From Xenorhabdus kozodoii (GTDB lineage: Bacteria > Pseudomonadota > Gammaproteobacteria > Enterobacterales > Enterobacteriaceae): a stretch of DNA of 64,000 nucleotides. The stretch's first letter is position 1; every line of letters starts with the position of its first letter. Under the pieces are notes generated by a model. The model ran no database searches. It saw nothing but the letters and a program-made list of their open reading frames with translations, and was not told the DNA's origin. The stretch lies in assembly GCF_002632875.1 (NCBI RefSeq), contig NZ_NJCX01000021.1:24667-88666 (forward strand), read 5' to 3'. Below, in pieces: positions 46,364-55,136 of this stretch. The position numbers and the translations under genes are program-made.

Positions 46364-48277
46364 ATGCTCAGAATTAAACAGAAAGAGTTATTAGATTATT
46401 TATTAACTCAAAATGCACCTGTTTCAGCATTGAAATTATCTCAAATATTGGCGGTATCAATAAGAACTGTAAAAAATTATGTTGCAGATATTAATGGCTT
46501 GCATGAACAAAAAATTATTATTGCTAGCCGACAAGGATACTTAGTTTCACACAATTCATTATTACGAGATATAGTAAATAAGTTATGTTATCAGAAAAGC
46601 CATTTACCCAAAACGTATCAAGAGAGGGCGCACTTTGTTATCAAAGCGATTTTGTTATTTAAGAGAAGCAGTAATATATATGATCTCAGTAATGATTTAT
46701 GTATCAGTGATTCGACGTTAAAGGCACTGGTATATAAAATGAATACATCATTTCAACGCTTCAATGTGAAATTTCTCTGTAAAAACAGTCAGATTGAAAT
46801 TGTGGGCGCTGAACATGATTTAAGAAAGTTAGTTTCTGACGCGATCTTTGAACAAACAAACTATCGTTTCATTGACGCCAAAGTATTGGAAAAAATATTT
46901 GGGAGTAAACAAGTCAACAACGTTATTGAAATAATTACACGTGTTTTTGATAAATGGGAGTTGTATCTTAGTGATTTTTCTCATACTAACCTGGTCTTAC
47001 ATTTCCTGATACTGATTGAGAGATTGAAGAAGGGGAAACTTTTAGAAAATCAGGCATTATCGATAGAAAATAGCAGCTTAAAATTGATCTCCGATGAGTT
47101 ATGCGACAAAATTCAATGCAGCTTTAGAATAATTATTCCTGAAAATGAAAGAAAATCTTGCTACCTTTTTTTGAAAACCAACACGAATTTTAATAAGGTA
47201 GATAATGAAGTTATTGATTCAGTTGGTGCTAAACTCTATCAATTTACTCGGCAACTGGCTGAGTCTGTGCAAGAAAATTATCTGATTGATTTAGCATCTG
47301 ATGATTTTATTTCTTTACTGTCCTTACATTTATCCAATCTACAAACAAGGCTAAAACATAAAATCTATACTAAAAACCCCATGTTGGAAATAATCAAAAA
47401 GGAATGCAGGATTGTTTTTGATATTGCTATCTTCATTTCTTTTCAGTTAAATAAATATTTTAATAATAAATTGAATGAAGATGAAATTTCTTTCATTGCA
47501 TTACATGTTGGTGCGGAGTTTGAGAGACAAACAAGAAATATTACCAAAGTTAGAGCTGTGCTTCTGTGTCCGAGTTATCGAGGAATTGAAAATAAAATTT
47601 ATCATCAACTATTACGTGATTTTGGTGATGAAATTAACATTATTCAGGTCATTTCTCAGCCTTCAGAGTTGGACGGTATGGAGTTTGAATTATTGATTAC
47701 AACGATAAATTTTTCTCCAGAACGCGATTATGAAACAGTCTATATTTCTCCTTTCTATTTAAGGGATAACCATGCTGAATTAATGGAAAAAATTGATATA
47801 GCTAATGCAAATCGAAAATGGGCAACATTAATACGAAATATGGATCTGTTTTTTGACCCCGAACTTTTTTTCTTTAATCCCAATTTTCGTAATCGGGATG
47901 AACTTATCGACATGATCTGCCAGAAAATGTTAGCGAAAGGTTATGTTGAGGCTGATTTTATCAATAATGTGTATGAGCGTGAGCATGCCTCTTCGACAGC
48001 TTTTGGCATGTTGGCGTTACCGCACTCAATGAAACTGGATGCGGTGAAAACCTGTATCGCTATCGTCATAACCCCAAAAGGTATACGCTGGGGAAAAGAT
48101 GAACGGGTGCATGTCGTATTTTTAAGTGCAATCAATCAGGTAGACAGAACGTACTTTGCTGAAAGTTATGATGCGTTGTTGGATATATTCAATCGTGATG
48201 GGGTTATTGGTGCGCTTGGTAAGCTCACTGATTTTGAAAGGTTTCGAAATATTTTAGCTGAATATAAATACCACTAA
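46364..48277 (+). CDS. PRD-domain transcriptional activator (BglG/MtlR/LicR type)
   Basis: 637 residues. An N-terminal HTH (SALKLSQILAVSIRTVKNYV) and a second HTH-like region about 85-125 precede two PTS regulation domains: PRD1 with a conserved His in SHTNLVLHFLILIERLKKG and PRD2 with ISLLSLHLSNLQTRLKHK and EDEISFIALHVGAEFERQ. An EIIB-like segment (VRAVLLCPSYRG) and a C-terminal EIIA-like domain (EHASSTAFGMLALPHSMKLD, LPH motif) follow. Phosphorylation by HPr and by the cognate PTS would switch its activity. It is divergent from the PTS operon it most probably controls. GC content is low relative to the backbone, suggesting acquisition. Confidence 0.92.
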   Translation: MLRIKQKELLDYLLTQNAPVSALKLSQILAVSIRTVKNYVADINGLHEQKIIIASRQGYLVSHNSLLRDIVNKLCYQKSHLPKTYQERAHFVIKAILLFKRSSNIYDLSNDLCISDSTLKALVYKMNTSFQRFNVKFLCKNSQIEIVGAEHDLRKLVSDAIFEQTNYRFIDAKVLEKIFGSKQVNNVIEIITRVFDKWELYLSDFSHTNLVLHFLILIERLKKGKLLENQALSIENSSLKLISDELCDKIQCSFRIIIPENERKSCYLFLKTNTNFNKVDNEVIDSVGAKLYQFTRQLAESVQENYLIDLASDDFISLLSLHLSNLQTRLKHKIYTKNPMLEIIKKECRIVFDIAIFISFQLNKYFNNKLNEDEISFIALHVGAEFERQTRNITKVRAVLLCPSYRGIENKIYHQLLRDFGDEINIIQVISQPSELDGMEFELLITTINFSPERDYETVYISPFYLRDNHAELMEKIDIANANRKWATLIRNMDLFFDPELFFFNPNFRNRDELIDMICQKMLAKGYVEADFINNVYEREHASSTAFGMLALPHSMKLDAVKTCIAIVITPKGIRWGKDERVHVVFLSAINQVDRTYFAESYDALLDIFNRDGVIGALGKLTDFERFRNILAEYKYH

Positions 48278-48622
48278 ATGGTGTTATTCCCAGAAACATA
48301 ATGACTGATGTGGCTGGGATTTTTATAGGACAACCCACTCGGTTGGAAAGCACAGTGGTCACCGATCGAGTGACAAAAATTTGCGCCAGTCGATAACCCC
48401 AGAGACAGAAACCCTTCAATATCTCGATTAATTATTAACCAAAAATTCATCAGTAATATTTATAATTAATAACAAAATGATAAGTTGCACACAAAATTTA
48501 ACAAATTTAACTGCTAATTTCTTTAATGCGGATAAAGACGATGATGTGGGTGTCCTTTTCCCTGGGAAGGATACCTCTAGGCACGAGCAGATTATCATTC
48601 CAGAAAAAGTAAAGGAAAAGAA
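48278..48622. other. Spacer between PRD activator and SGNH hydrolase genes
   Basis: 345 bases. It begins with a weak hairpin terminator (TCCCAG / CTGGGATTTTTAT, 48288-48325). A short open stretch upstream of the hydrolase (about 48477-48622) shows protein-like composition (DDDVGVLFPGKDTSRHEQII) in another frame, possibly a gene remnant, but no ribosome site was seen. Confidence 0.45.
48288..48325 (+). terminator. Weak terminator after the PRD activator
   Basis: TCCCAG - 22 bases - CTGGGA followed by TTTTTAT. Confidence 0.5.
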
Positions 48623-49279
48623 ATGTCTTATATTCAATCTCATTTGGCGGGGCAAGTTTGGTTCTCACTCGGCGATAGCATAACAGAAAGAGGGTGGTAT
48701 CAACCTATCGTGACTGAAATGTTAGGTTTGAGAGAATTTGTCAATTACGGTATTGGGGGAACATGTATAGCTCAAAAAGATAAAGATGATAGCTCTGCTA
48801 TGTGTTTGAGATATAAAGAAATGGGAAACCATCCAGACATCATTACCCTATGGGGAGGGGTTAACGATTTTGGTTATGATTTTGGTTCTCATGGGGGGAT
48901 AGAAATAGGTGACCGTAACGATAAAACCTCATTAACATTTATTGGCGCCATGCACTTATTGCTGGCAGGCGTGACAAAGCAATACCCATTATCAAGGATA
49001 GGGTTCATCATCACAACGCCGCTCTCAATAAAAAGAGGAATGAATGAAAAAAATCTGAAAGGATACTATTTGTCTGATTATTGCAATGTTTGCCGGGAAA
49101 TTTGCGAAAGATATTCTATCCCGTATCTGGATTTATTGAAAAATGCCGGTTTTAATGAAGGAAATATAGATATCATGACGAGCAATAGCTCAGGTACTGT
49201 ATCCGATGGACTGCATCCTTCAAAAATAGGCATGGAAAAAATAGCGCCTAAAATTGCAAACTTTATGTTATCAATTTAA
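48623..49279 (+). CDS. SGNH/GDSL-family hydrolase
   Basis: 218 residues. Block I WFSLGDSIT (nucleophile Ser19), block III TLWGGVNDFG and block V SDGLHPSKIG (Asp/His) of the SGNH fold are present. AAGGAAAAGAA precedes the ATG. No signal peptide, so it acts in the cytoplasm. Followed after 12 bases by a membrane acyltransferase gene, so the pair probably adds and removes an acyl group on the same glycan or small molecule (inference). Low GC, atypical for the backbone. Confidence 0.88.
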   Translation: MSYIQSHLAGQVWFSLGDSITERGWYQPIVTEMLGLREFVNYGIGGTCIAQKDKDDSSAMCLRYKEMGNHPDIITLWGGVNDFGYDFGSHGGIEIGDRNDKTSLTFIGAMHLLLAGVTKQYPLSRIGFIITTPLSIKRGMNEKNLKGYYLSDYCNVCREICERYSIPYLDLLKNAGFNEGNIDIMTSNSSGTVSDGLHPSKIGMEKIAPKIANFMLSI

Positions 49280-49291
49280 GAGGTATTTTGA

Positions 49292-50335
49292 ATGAGAATT
49301 CTGACTATAGATTTATTAAAGATAATGTCTATATTTTTCGTTGTCGTATCCCATGTTACATTGTTCTTTTTATTACGTCATGATAATGACGTAATTTTGT
49401 ATTTTTACAGGCAAACAGGCCAGTTGGGTGTTTCATTGTTTTTTATGTGTAGTGGTTATTTTTTGCTAAATAATAAACATGAAAACCAAACAGATTATGT
49501 GGTTAATAAGGTAAAGAAAATAGTAGTTGTATTATTGTTTTGGTTGGCCTTTTATTATTGTTATGATAATTTCTTTATTAGTAAATTCACCACCGTTTCT
49601 GTTGTCAGTTTTTTAAGTTATGTTAATGTTAGCGAGTTTATATCCGATGCCACTCATTTATGGTTTATATTTGCAATAATTGCTCTTTATATATTGACCC
49701 CATTAATACGAAATTCATTTAATTTAGGGAATGCCAAGGGGATTGTAAAGATAATATTTATCATGTTTATTATTGCTAATTTTACATTGCTGAATGCATT
49801 GACAGATTACAAATATAACTTTTCCGCTGTGCCCTTTAATATTTTACTCCCATTTCAGGTTCAAGGGCTTCTCAGCTTTCTGATAGGCGGGTATATAGGC
49901 CTTACGAATCCTAAAATAAAATCTTTCTCCTTTCAACATATCACTCTGTTGGCATTATCCATTATCTCATTGATATTTCTGTCATTGATATCAGTCAGAA
50001 CAGGGATGAATTTCTTCTATGGGAAATTTTATAATGTTTTCCTTCAGGCCTCATCCGTATGTTTATTTTTATTCTTGATTAACTTAAATGTAAGTAAAAT
50101 ATCCGGCATAACAGCAGACATCAGTAAAAATATACTGGGGATTTATCTCGTTCACAATATTTTTGTCGTTGAGATACACAATGACTTTATCCATGAATTC
50201 TTGTTAAAGAAATTTTATTACGTAAATATATATGCTTATATAATAGTGTATTCATTACTGGCTTTTTTCCTATCATACATACTCTGTGTTTTATTACGAA
50301 AATTTAAGGTAACTTCGTTTATCATAACGATTTAA
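49292..50335 (+). CDS. Acyltransferase-3 family membrane protein
   Basis: 347 residues with about ten membrane segments. The family motif includes the catalytic His21 in IMSIFFVVVSHVTLF, the arrangement QLGVSLFFMCSGYFLL and WFIFAIIALYILTPLIR. It O-acylates a surface polysaccharide, lipid or secondary metabolite using acyl-CoA. GAGG precedes the ATG. Downstream partner of the SGNH hydrolase. Very AT-rich codon use. Confidence 0.9.
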   Translation: MRILTIDLLKIMSIFFVVVSHVTLFFLLRHDNDVILYFYRQTGQLGVSLFFMCSGYFLLNNKHENQTDYVVNKVKKIVVVLLFWLAFYYCYDNFFISKFTTVSVVSFLSYVNVSEFISDATHLWFIFAIIALYILTPLIRNSFNLGNAKGIVKIIFIMFIIANFTLLNALTDYKYNFSAVPFNILLPFQVQGLLSFLIGGYIGLTNPKIKSFSFQHITLLALSIISLIFLSLISVRTGMNFFYGKFYNVFLQASSVCLFLFLINLNVSKISGITADISKNILGIYLVHNIFVVEIHNDFIHEFLLKKFYYVNIYAYIIVYSLLAFFLSYILCVLLRKFKVTSFIITI

Positions 50336-50456
50336 TGTTGTGAATAGAAAGGGAGGTGCCTGGCTTAGCATTTCACAGTTAGAAATGGTGGAACTCTATC
50401 AACACTATTATTTTTTCGTCATTAATAAAAGCCAGAGACAGAAGTGTAGGCATCCA

Positions 50457-50479
50457 GGCTGAGAATTTATTTCTCAGCC
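50457..50479. terminator. Terminator between acyltransferase and TetR genes
   Basis: GGCTGAGAA - TTTAT - TTCTCAGCC. It serves the convergent acyltransferase and TetR transcripts. Confidence 0.7.
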
Positions 50480-50495
50480 TTAATGATAATAAATA

Positions 50496-51122
50496 TTACC
50501 CACATTCAAGCAAAGTCATCGCTGCGGTGATACGGGGGGTAATATCGGTTTCTGGCAATGGTGGAAGAATACCCAGAGCCATTTGTCTGAGTGGCTCTGC
50601 AATGACCATCGAGATGACAAGCTCACTGATAATATGAAAATCCATTTTTTTCAGTAGCCCTTGTTGATATTGGTGTTCAAGCCAATTCGCCAACCTATTT
50701 TTGCCTCTTTCAATCCCCCCTTGCTGATATTTAACCAGTAGTGCTTCACGATAAGGAAAATCAGATTGTAATAATTTAAATAATCCTACCGCTTCCGTAG
50801 ATAAGGATTTTTCTGCCATTTCAGCTAAATAGAGTGTTAATAACTCCACCAATTGCTGATAATTATTGGCTTTCCCCTCTAAAATGGGAAAAAAACGCTC
50901 TTCCCAACGCATAACAATTTGTTCAAGCAGATCTTCCCGATTTTTGACAAAACGGTAGAGCGTTTTTTTGGCAATACTCGCTTTTTTGGCAACCACATCC
51001 ATGGTTGTTTTGTTATAACCTTGATTAATAAGAAGTAGAAAGGTGACGTCGTGAATTTTTTGGCGTATTTCTTGCTCTGGAATTGCGGGGCGGCCTCGTG
51101 GTCGTGAATAATTTTCTGCCAT
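50496..51122 (-). CDS. TetR/AcrR family regulator
   Basis: 208 residues. The N-terminal TetR HTH has IREKIHDVTFLLLINQGYNKTTM-type helix 1 and VVAKKASIAKKTLYRFVKNREDLL recognition helix. An arginine/proline N-terminal tail (RPRGRPAIPE) precedes it. The C-terminal ligand-binding domain is nondescript. It regulates an unknown target; no efflux gene is adjacent and the porin gene downstream on the other strand is a candidate only by position. The promoter region between it and the porin spans 650 bases. Confidence 0.88.
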   Translation of the reverse strand: MAENYSRPRGRPAIPEQEIRQKIHDVTFLLLINQGYNKTTMDVVAKKASIAKKTLYRFVKNREDLLEQIVMRWEERFFPILEGKANNYQQLVELLTLYLAEMAEKSLSTEAVGLFKLLQSDFPYREALLVKYQQGGIERGKNRLANWLEHQYQQGLLKKMDFHIISELVISMVIAEPLRQMALGILPPLPETDITPRITAAMTLLECG

Positions 51123-51332
51123 TTTAGCACCTTATAAGTTGTTAATATTTTTACCGCGCTGGCGTGATCCCATTAATAAACAGAACAGACCGATTTAAGT
51201 TTAAATGGAATAATTCAATCACATTTCACCAAATACAGAACTCCTGAGTGATTGTCAACAATATTGAATCATAATTATTACCTAATCTATTATAATTATT
51301 CGTAAGAAATACAAATTTATATATAGATTTTA

Positions 51333-51420
51333 ATGATAGTGAGATACTTTAATTCAGTAAAACCCTTACTCCTCGCGGTGTGAAGAGTAAGGAAGTGCCC
51401 TACAATTTTGAAATTTTTTT
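51333..51420 (+). repeat. Second hairpin repeat family, copy 2
   Basis: GATAGTGAGATACTTTAATT, CCTTACTCCTCGC core with one diverged arm, and GTGCCCTACAATTTTGAAAT. More diverged than copy 1. Confidence 0.7.
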
Positions 51421-51546
51421 TATACTTAGCTGATTTATTGTCGCGGAAGGCTCTATTTTTATTACGTCATTTATTATTTATAATTCACTGTTTTTAATAA
51501 GTTATTGTCATAAATAATACTGTTAAGTTATAGGGAATATCTGTAA

Positions 51547-51562
51547 TGTGATATTTATCACA
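51547..51562 (+). promoter_or_regulatory. CRP binding site upstream of porin
   Basis: TGTGATATTTATCACA is a perfect match to the CRP consensus TGTGA-N6-TCACA. It lies 210 bases upstream of the porin start, so carbon status may control the porin. Confidence 0.75.
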
Positions 51563-51772
51563 ATATGGCATTTTTTGCTAATTATTGTTAGCAAAAGGGG
51601 ACGTTAGATCTTAGTATCGTCATTGCTTGTTACAAATTTAACATTCAATTAACCAAAAAGAGTAAAACACTCCGCCTAACCCATTAATTACTATTCCAGT
51701 GAACGTTGTTTCTGGAATATGGATATGTTGGCGGTAGCTAAATAATAACAAGACTGATTGAGGATGATGATA

Positions 51773-52921
51773 ATGATAAAACGCAACGCACTAGCAATGG
51801 CAATTCCGGTCCTTCTCATTACGGGAGCAGTAAATGCCGCTGAAATTTATAATAAAGATGGTAATAAAATAGATTTATATGGAAAAGCAGATGTGCAAAG
51901 AACTTTCTCCAAATCAGATGGCCAGTCTGGTGATGGTTCTGTCGGCCGTATCGGAATTAAAGGCTCAACCCAAATTACCGATACGCTAACTGGCTTCGGG
52001 CGTTGGGAATTCAATATGGGTGCCAATGGCACAGAAGCGGAGAGTGGGGCTAACACCAGAACACGTTTGGCTTTCGCAGGGCTGACATTTGACGAATACG
52101 GTTCGCTGGATTATGGGCGTAACTATGGCGTGGTTTATGATGCCAACTCATGGACCGATGCATTGCCAGTATTTGGCGGTGATTCCATGGCTGCAACCGA
52201 TAACTTCCTGATGGGGCGTTCAACAGGGCTATTAACCTACCGTAACACTGACTTTTTTGGTTTGGTGAATGGGCTGAATTTTGCCTTGCAATACCAAGCT
52301 AAAAATGATGGCGGCACCAGCAATAGCCGCAGCGATGTTGCCAAGCAAAATGGTGATGGTTTTGGCCTTTCCAGCAGCTATGATTTTGGGAATGGCTTTA
52401 ACATTGGGGCGTCATACGGTAACTCGAATCGAACCTTGGCTCAGAAACTGGGGGGAGATAAAGTTAACGTTTTGGCAAAAGGGAATAAAGCCGAGGCATG
52501 GATTGTCTCTGCCAAATATGACAAAGATAACGTCTATCTGGCTGCCATGTATGGTGAAACCCATAACCTGACCCGATTTGGGAGTTCCGTGGATGATTAC
52601 ACGATGTTTGCCAACAAAACCCAAAATATTGAACTGACGGCCCAGTATCAGTTTGATTTTGGCCTGCGCCCATCTATTGGTTTTGTTTATTCCAAAGGCA
52701 AAGATCTGGGTAATGACCTGGCTGAAAAGAGCATACTGACAGATAAAGGATCTGAGGATTTGGTGAAATATGTTTCAGTAGGTGCCTTCTATGATTTCAA
52801 CAAAAATATGGGTACGTATGCTGAATATCAATTCAATTTATTGAAAGATAATGATTTCACCAAGAAAACGAAGATTAATACTGATGATGTCTTTGGGGTT
52901 GGCTTGGTTTATCGCTTCTAA
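51773..52921 (+). CDS. General porin, OmpC/OmpF family
   Basis: 382 residues from ATG 51773; GAGGA is 8 bases upstream and upstream in-frame ATG/TTG codons are less well placed. Signal peptide ends AVNA-AE and the mature start AEIYNKDGNKIDLYGKADV is the classical enterobacterial porin N-terminus. C-terminal FGVGLVYRF with terminal Phe. A 16-strand trimeric barrel passing small hydrophilic solutes through the outer membrane. It corresponds in family to the OmpF/OmpC-like porins of Xenorhabdus (OpnP type), but a specific name cannot be fixed here. Confidence 0.94.
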   Translation: MIKRNALAMAIPVLLITGAVNAAEIYNKDGNKIDLYGKADVQRTFSKSDGQSGDGSVGRIGIKGSTQITDTLTGFGRWEFNMGANGTEAESGANTRTRLAFAGLTFDEYGSLDYGRNYGVVYDANSWTDALPVFGGDSMAATDNFLMGRSTGLLTYRNTDFFGLVNGLNFALQYQAKNDGGTSNSRSDVAKQNGDGFGLSSSYDFGNGFNIGASYGNSNRTLAQKLGGDKVNVLAKGNKAEAWIVSAKYDKDNVYLAAMYGETHNLTRFGSSVDDYTMFANKTQNIELTAQYQFDFGLRPSIGFVYSKGKDLGNDLAEKSILTDKGSEDLVKYVSVGAFYDFNKNMGTYAEYQFNLLKDNDFTKKTKINTDDVFGVGLVYRF

Positions 52922-52944
52922 TTGTAATTAGATGGGTGTTAACC

Positions 52945-52978
52945 AAATACACTGGGTGGAAAACCGTGTGTATTTTCT
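52945..52978 (+). terminator. Terminator after porin gene
   Basis: AAATACAC - GTGTATTT pairing, followed by TCTTG; the stem is A/T-weak. Confidence 0.5.
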
Positions 52979-52982
52979 TGTA

Positions 52983-53018
52983 GAACTGCCTTAATATCAT
53001 TAATTGTTAAGGCAGTTC
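52983..53018. terminator. Hairpin between convergent porin and rdgC
   Basis: GAACTGCCTTAA - 12 bases - TTAAGGCAGTTC, a perfect 12-bp stem between the two stop codons. Confidence 0.7.
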
Positions 53019-53032
53019 GCCTATTTGCTCTA

Positions 53033-53944
53033 TTATCTTTCGGCTTCGCCGCCCAATGCATCGATCATATTTTTGATCAGCGCACTGAGTTCCCCTGTCA
53101 TTAAGGTAAAATCAGCATCGAATCGCTGGGCGACGTCTTCACGATCGATATCATCGTTTTGCTCACGTAAAGTTTCACTGAATTTAATGCGTTTAAGAGT
53201 GCCATCGTCTGACAATATAAACTGAACGCGCTCTTCCCAATCCAGCGCTAACTTAGTGACATGTTTGCCGGATTCAATATGGGCGGCAATTTCGTCCGAT
53301 AGCAAATCCTGTTTCTTACAGCGGATCACCCCCCCTTCCTCCAAAACAGCTTTTAGCTCAGCTTCATCCATCAGGGCATAACCAGCAGGAAGATTGCCTG
53401 AACGCACCCATTCGGTTAGCGTTAACTCAATGGGATCGGTGAAAGTCACAGGGACGACGGGCAATGATCCCAATGTTTTTCTCAGCAGTGCTAGATTGTC
53501 TTCCGCGCGTTTTGCGCTGGCCGCATCAACAATGATCAAATGATTGACGGTATCGATCCAAATATAGGTTTGGCTGAAACGGCTAAATGCTCGCGGCAGC
53601 AGGGTATGGATCACTTCATCTTTCAGGGAATCTTTCTCGGTTTTTTTCAGCTTACGATGTTGTTCGCCTTCCAGACGGGCTATTTTGTCTTGTAGCTCTT
53701 GTTTGATCACCGGGGAAGGCAGGATTTTTTCTTCCTTACGCGCGCAGATCAGGATTTGATTGCCACAAGCATGGGTCAATGCTTCACCGTGGGAGCCCAT
53801 TGGGGAAACCCAACCCGTTTTCATCATATCTTGGCTACCGCATGAGGTGAATGCCAATGGGCTTAATTGTTTTTCCAGTTCATCTGCCGAAAAGGCGATC
53901 TCTCGGTTTAAACGGTAAATCATTAAATTTTTGAACCATAACAT
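53033..53944 (-). CDS. rdgC: Recombination-associated protein RdgC
   Basis: 303 residues, as in E. coli RdgC, from [16 protein letters not shown]. It forms a ring-shaped dimer that encloses double-stranded DNA and modulates RecA. Family stretches are [39 protein letters not shown] and [17 protein letters not shown]. Divergent from mak, as in E. coli. Confidence 0.96.
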   Translation of the reverse strand: MLWFKNLMIYRLNREIAFSADELEKQLSPLAFTSCGSQDMMKTGWVSPMGSHGEALTHACGNQILICARKEEKILPSPVIKQELQDKIARLEGEQHRKLKKTEKDSLKDEVIHTLLPRAFSRFSQTYIWIDTVNHLIIVDAASAKRAEDNLALLRKTLGSLPVVPVTFTDPIELTLTEWVRSGNLPAGYALMDEAELKAVLEEGGVIRCKKQDLLSDEIAAHIESGKHVTKLALDWEERVQFILSDDGTLKRIKFSETLREQNDDIDREDVAQRFDADFTLMTGELSALIKNMIDALGGEAER

Positions 53945-54112
53945 GCAGTTACCCCATATTGTTGCGTATCGTGACAAAAGTCATCTTAAAACATAAGGGG
54001 GCATAATAGCGAATCATGTGACGAAGCCCTAGAACTTCATTCGTCTCGTATAATAACGTCCTCATTTTCATATAATGAAAAGCATCGTCCTGCTAAATAG
54101 GAAAAGTCAGCT

Positions 54113-55021
54113 ATGCGTATAGGAATTGATCTCGGTGGAACCAAGATTGAAGTGATTGCATTAGGCGATCAGGGGGAAGAGTTATTCCGCAAACGGGTGG
54201 GTACTCCCCGCGATGACTATCAGAAAACATTGGAGGTCATTGCGGAGTTGGTTACCGATGCGGAACAGGCAACCGGCCAGCAAGGAACGGTGGGGATTGG
54301 CATTCCTGGCGCAATTTCGCCTTTTACCGGAAAAGTAAAAAATGCCAACTCCATTTGGCTGAATGGAAAAATATTGGATAAGGATATAGCTGCTTTGCTG
54401 GGGCGTGAAGTGCGTATCGCCAACGATGCCAATTGTCTGGCGGTATCGGAAGCCACTGATGGTGCAGGTGAAGGAATGCCAATGGTATTTGCCGTTATCA
54501 TTGGAACGGGTTGTGGTTCAGGGATTGCATTTGAGGGACGGGTTCATGCCGGTGGCAATGGATTGGCCGGGGAGTGGGGACATAATCCACTACCGTGGAT
54601 GGAGGAGGAAGATCGCTTATATCAGGATGAAGTACGCTGTTTTTGCGGCAAACCAGGATGCACCGAAACATTTGTATCAGGCACGGGATTTATGACGGAT
54701 TACTTTCGCTTGAGTGGAGTGCAAAAAAAAGGTCATGAAATCATCGCGGATTTGGCCGAGGGGAATGAATTCGCAGAGTTGGCGATGCGTCGTTATGAAA
54801 GGCGGTTGGCGCGAGCGCTGGCACAGGTGATTAATTTATTGGACCCAGATGTGATTGTACTCGGTGGTGGAATGAGCAATGTTGATCGCCTTTACCAGAC
54901 GTTGCCCGATTTAGTCAAAGAGTGGGTTTTTGGTGGTGAGTGTGCAACGCCAATCAGAAAAGCCGTGCATGGTGATTCCAGTGGTGTGCGTGGTGCGGCT
55001 TGGTTGTGGCCTCAACAGTAA
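54113..55021 (+). CDS. mak: Fructokinase (ROK family)
   Basis: 302 residues, as in E. coli Mak. The ATP-binding N-terminus [15 protein letters not shown] and the ROK signatures are present: [11 protein letters not shown] and [15 protein letters not shown] (zinc-binding cysteines). It phosphorylates fructose, and related sugars, with ATP. Divergent from rdgC. The next gene, cpdB, starts 115 bases on; its separate promoter is likely. Confidence 0.95.
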   Translation: MRIGIDLGGTKIEVIALGDQGEELFRKRVGTPRDDYQKTLEVIAELVTDAEQATGQQGTVGIGIPGAISPFTGKVKNANSIWLNGKILDKDIAALLGREVRIANDANCLAVSEATDGAGEGMPMVFAVIIGTGCGSGIAFEGRVHAGGNGLAGEWGHNPLPWMEEEDRLYQDEVRCFCGKPGCTETFVSGTGFMTDYFRLSGVQKKGHEIIADLAEGNEFAELAMRRYERRLARALAQVINLLDPDVIVLGGGMSNVDRLYQTLPDLVKEWVFGGECATPIRKAVHGDSSGVRGAAWLWPQQ

Positions 55022-55136
55022 CACCCAATTCCTGTCAACAATAACGCGCATCATAAAAGCGCCTGGCACTGAAGTAAAATTTCATAGGGGGATCGCTTTT
55101 TGGCTCTCCCATCTCATTCTATAAAGGGGCGTAGAG

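Larger units (their letters stand above)
51123..51772. promoter_or_regulatory. Divergent region TetR / porin
   Basis: 650 bases. It contains hairpin family 2 copy (51333-51420) and a perfect CRP site. No gene was seen. Near 51600 the sequence AAAAGGGGACG and the long 5' leader would suit an OmpR- or sRNA-controlled porin, but no OmpR site was identified. Confidence 0.5.
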
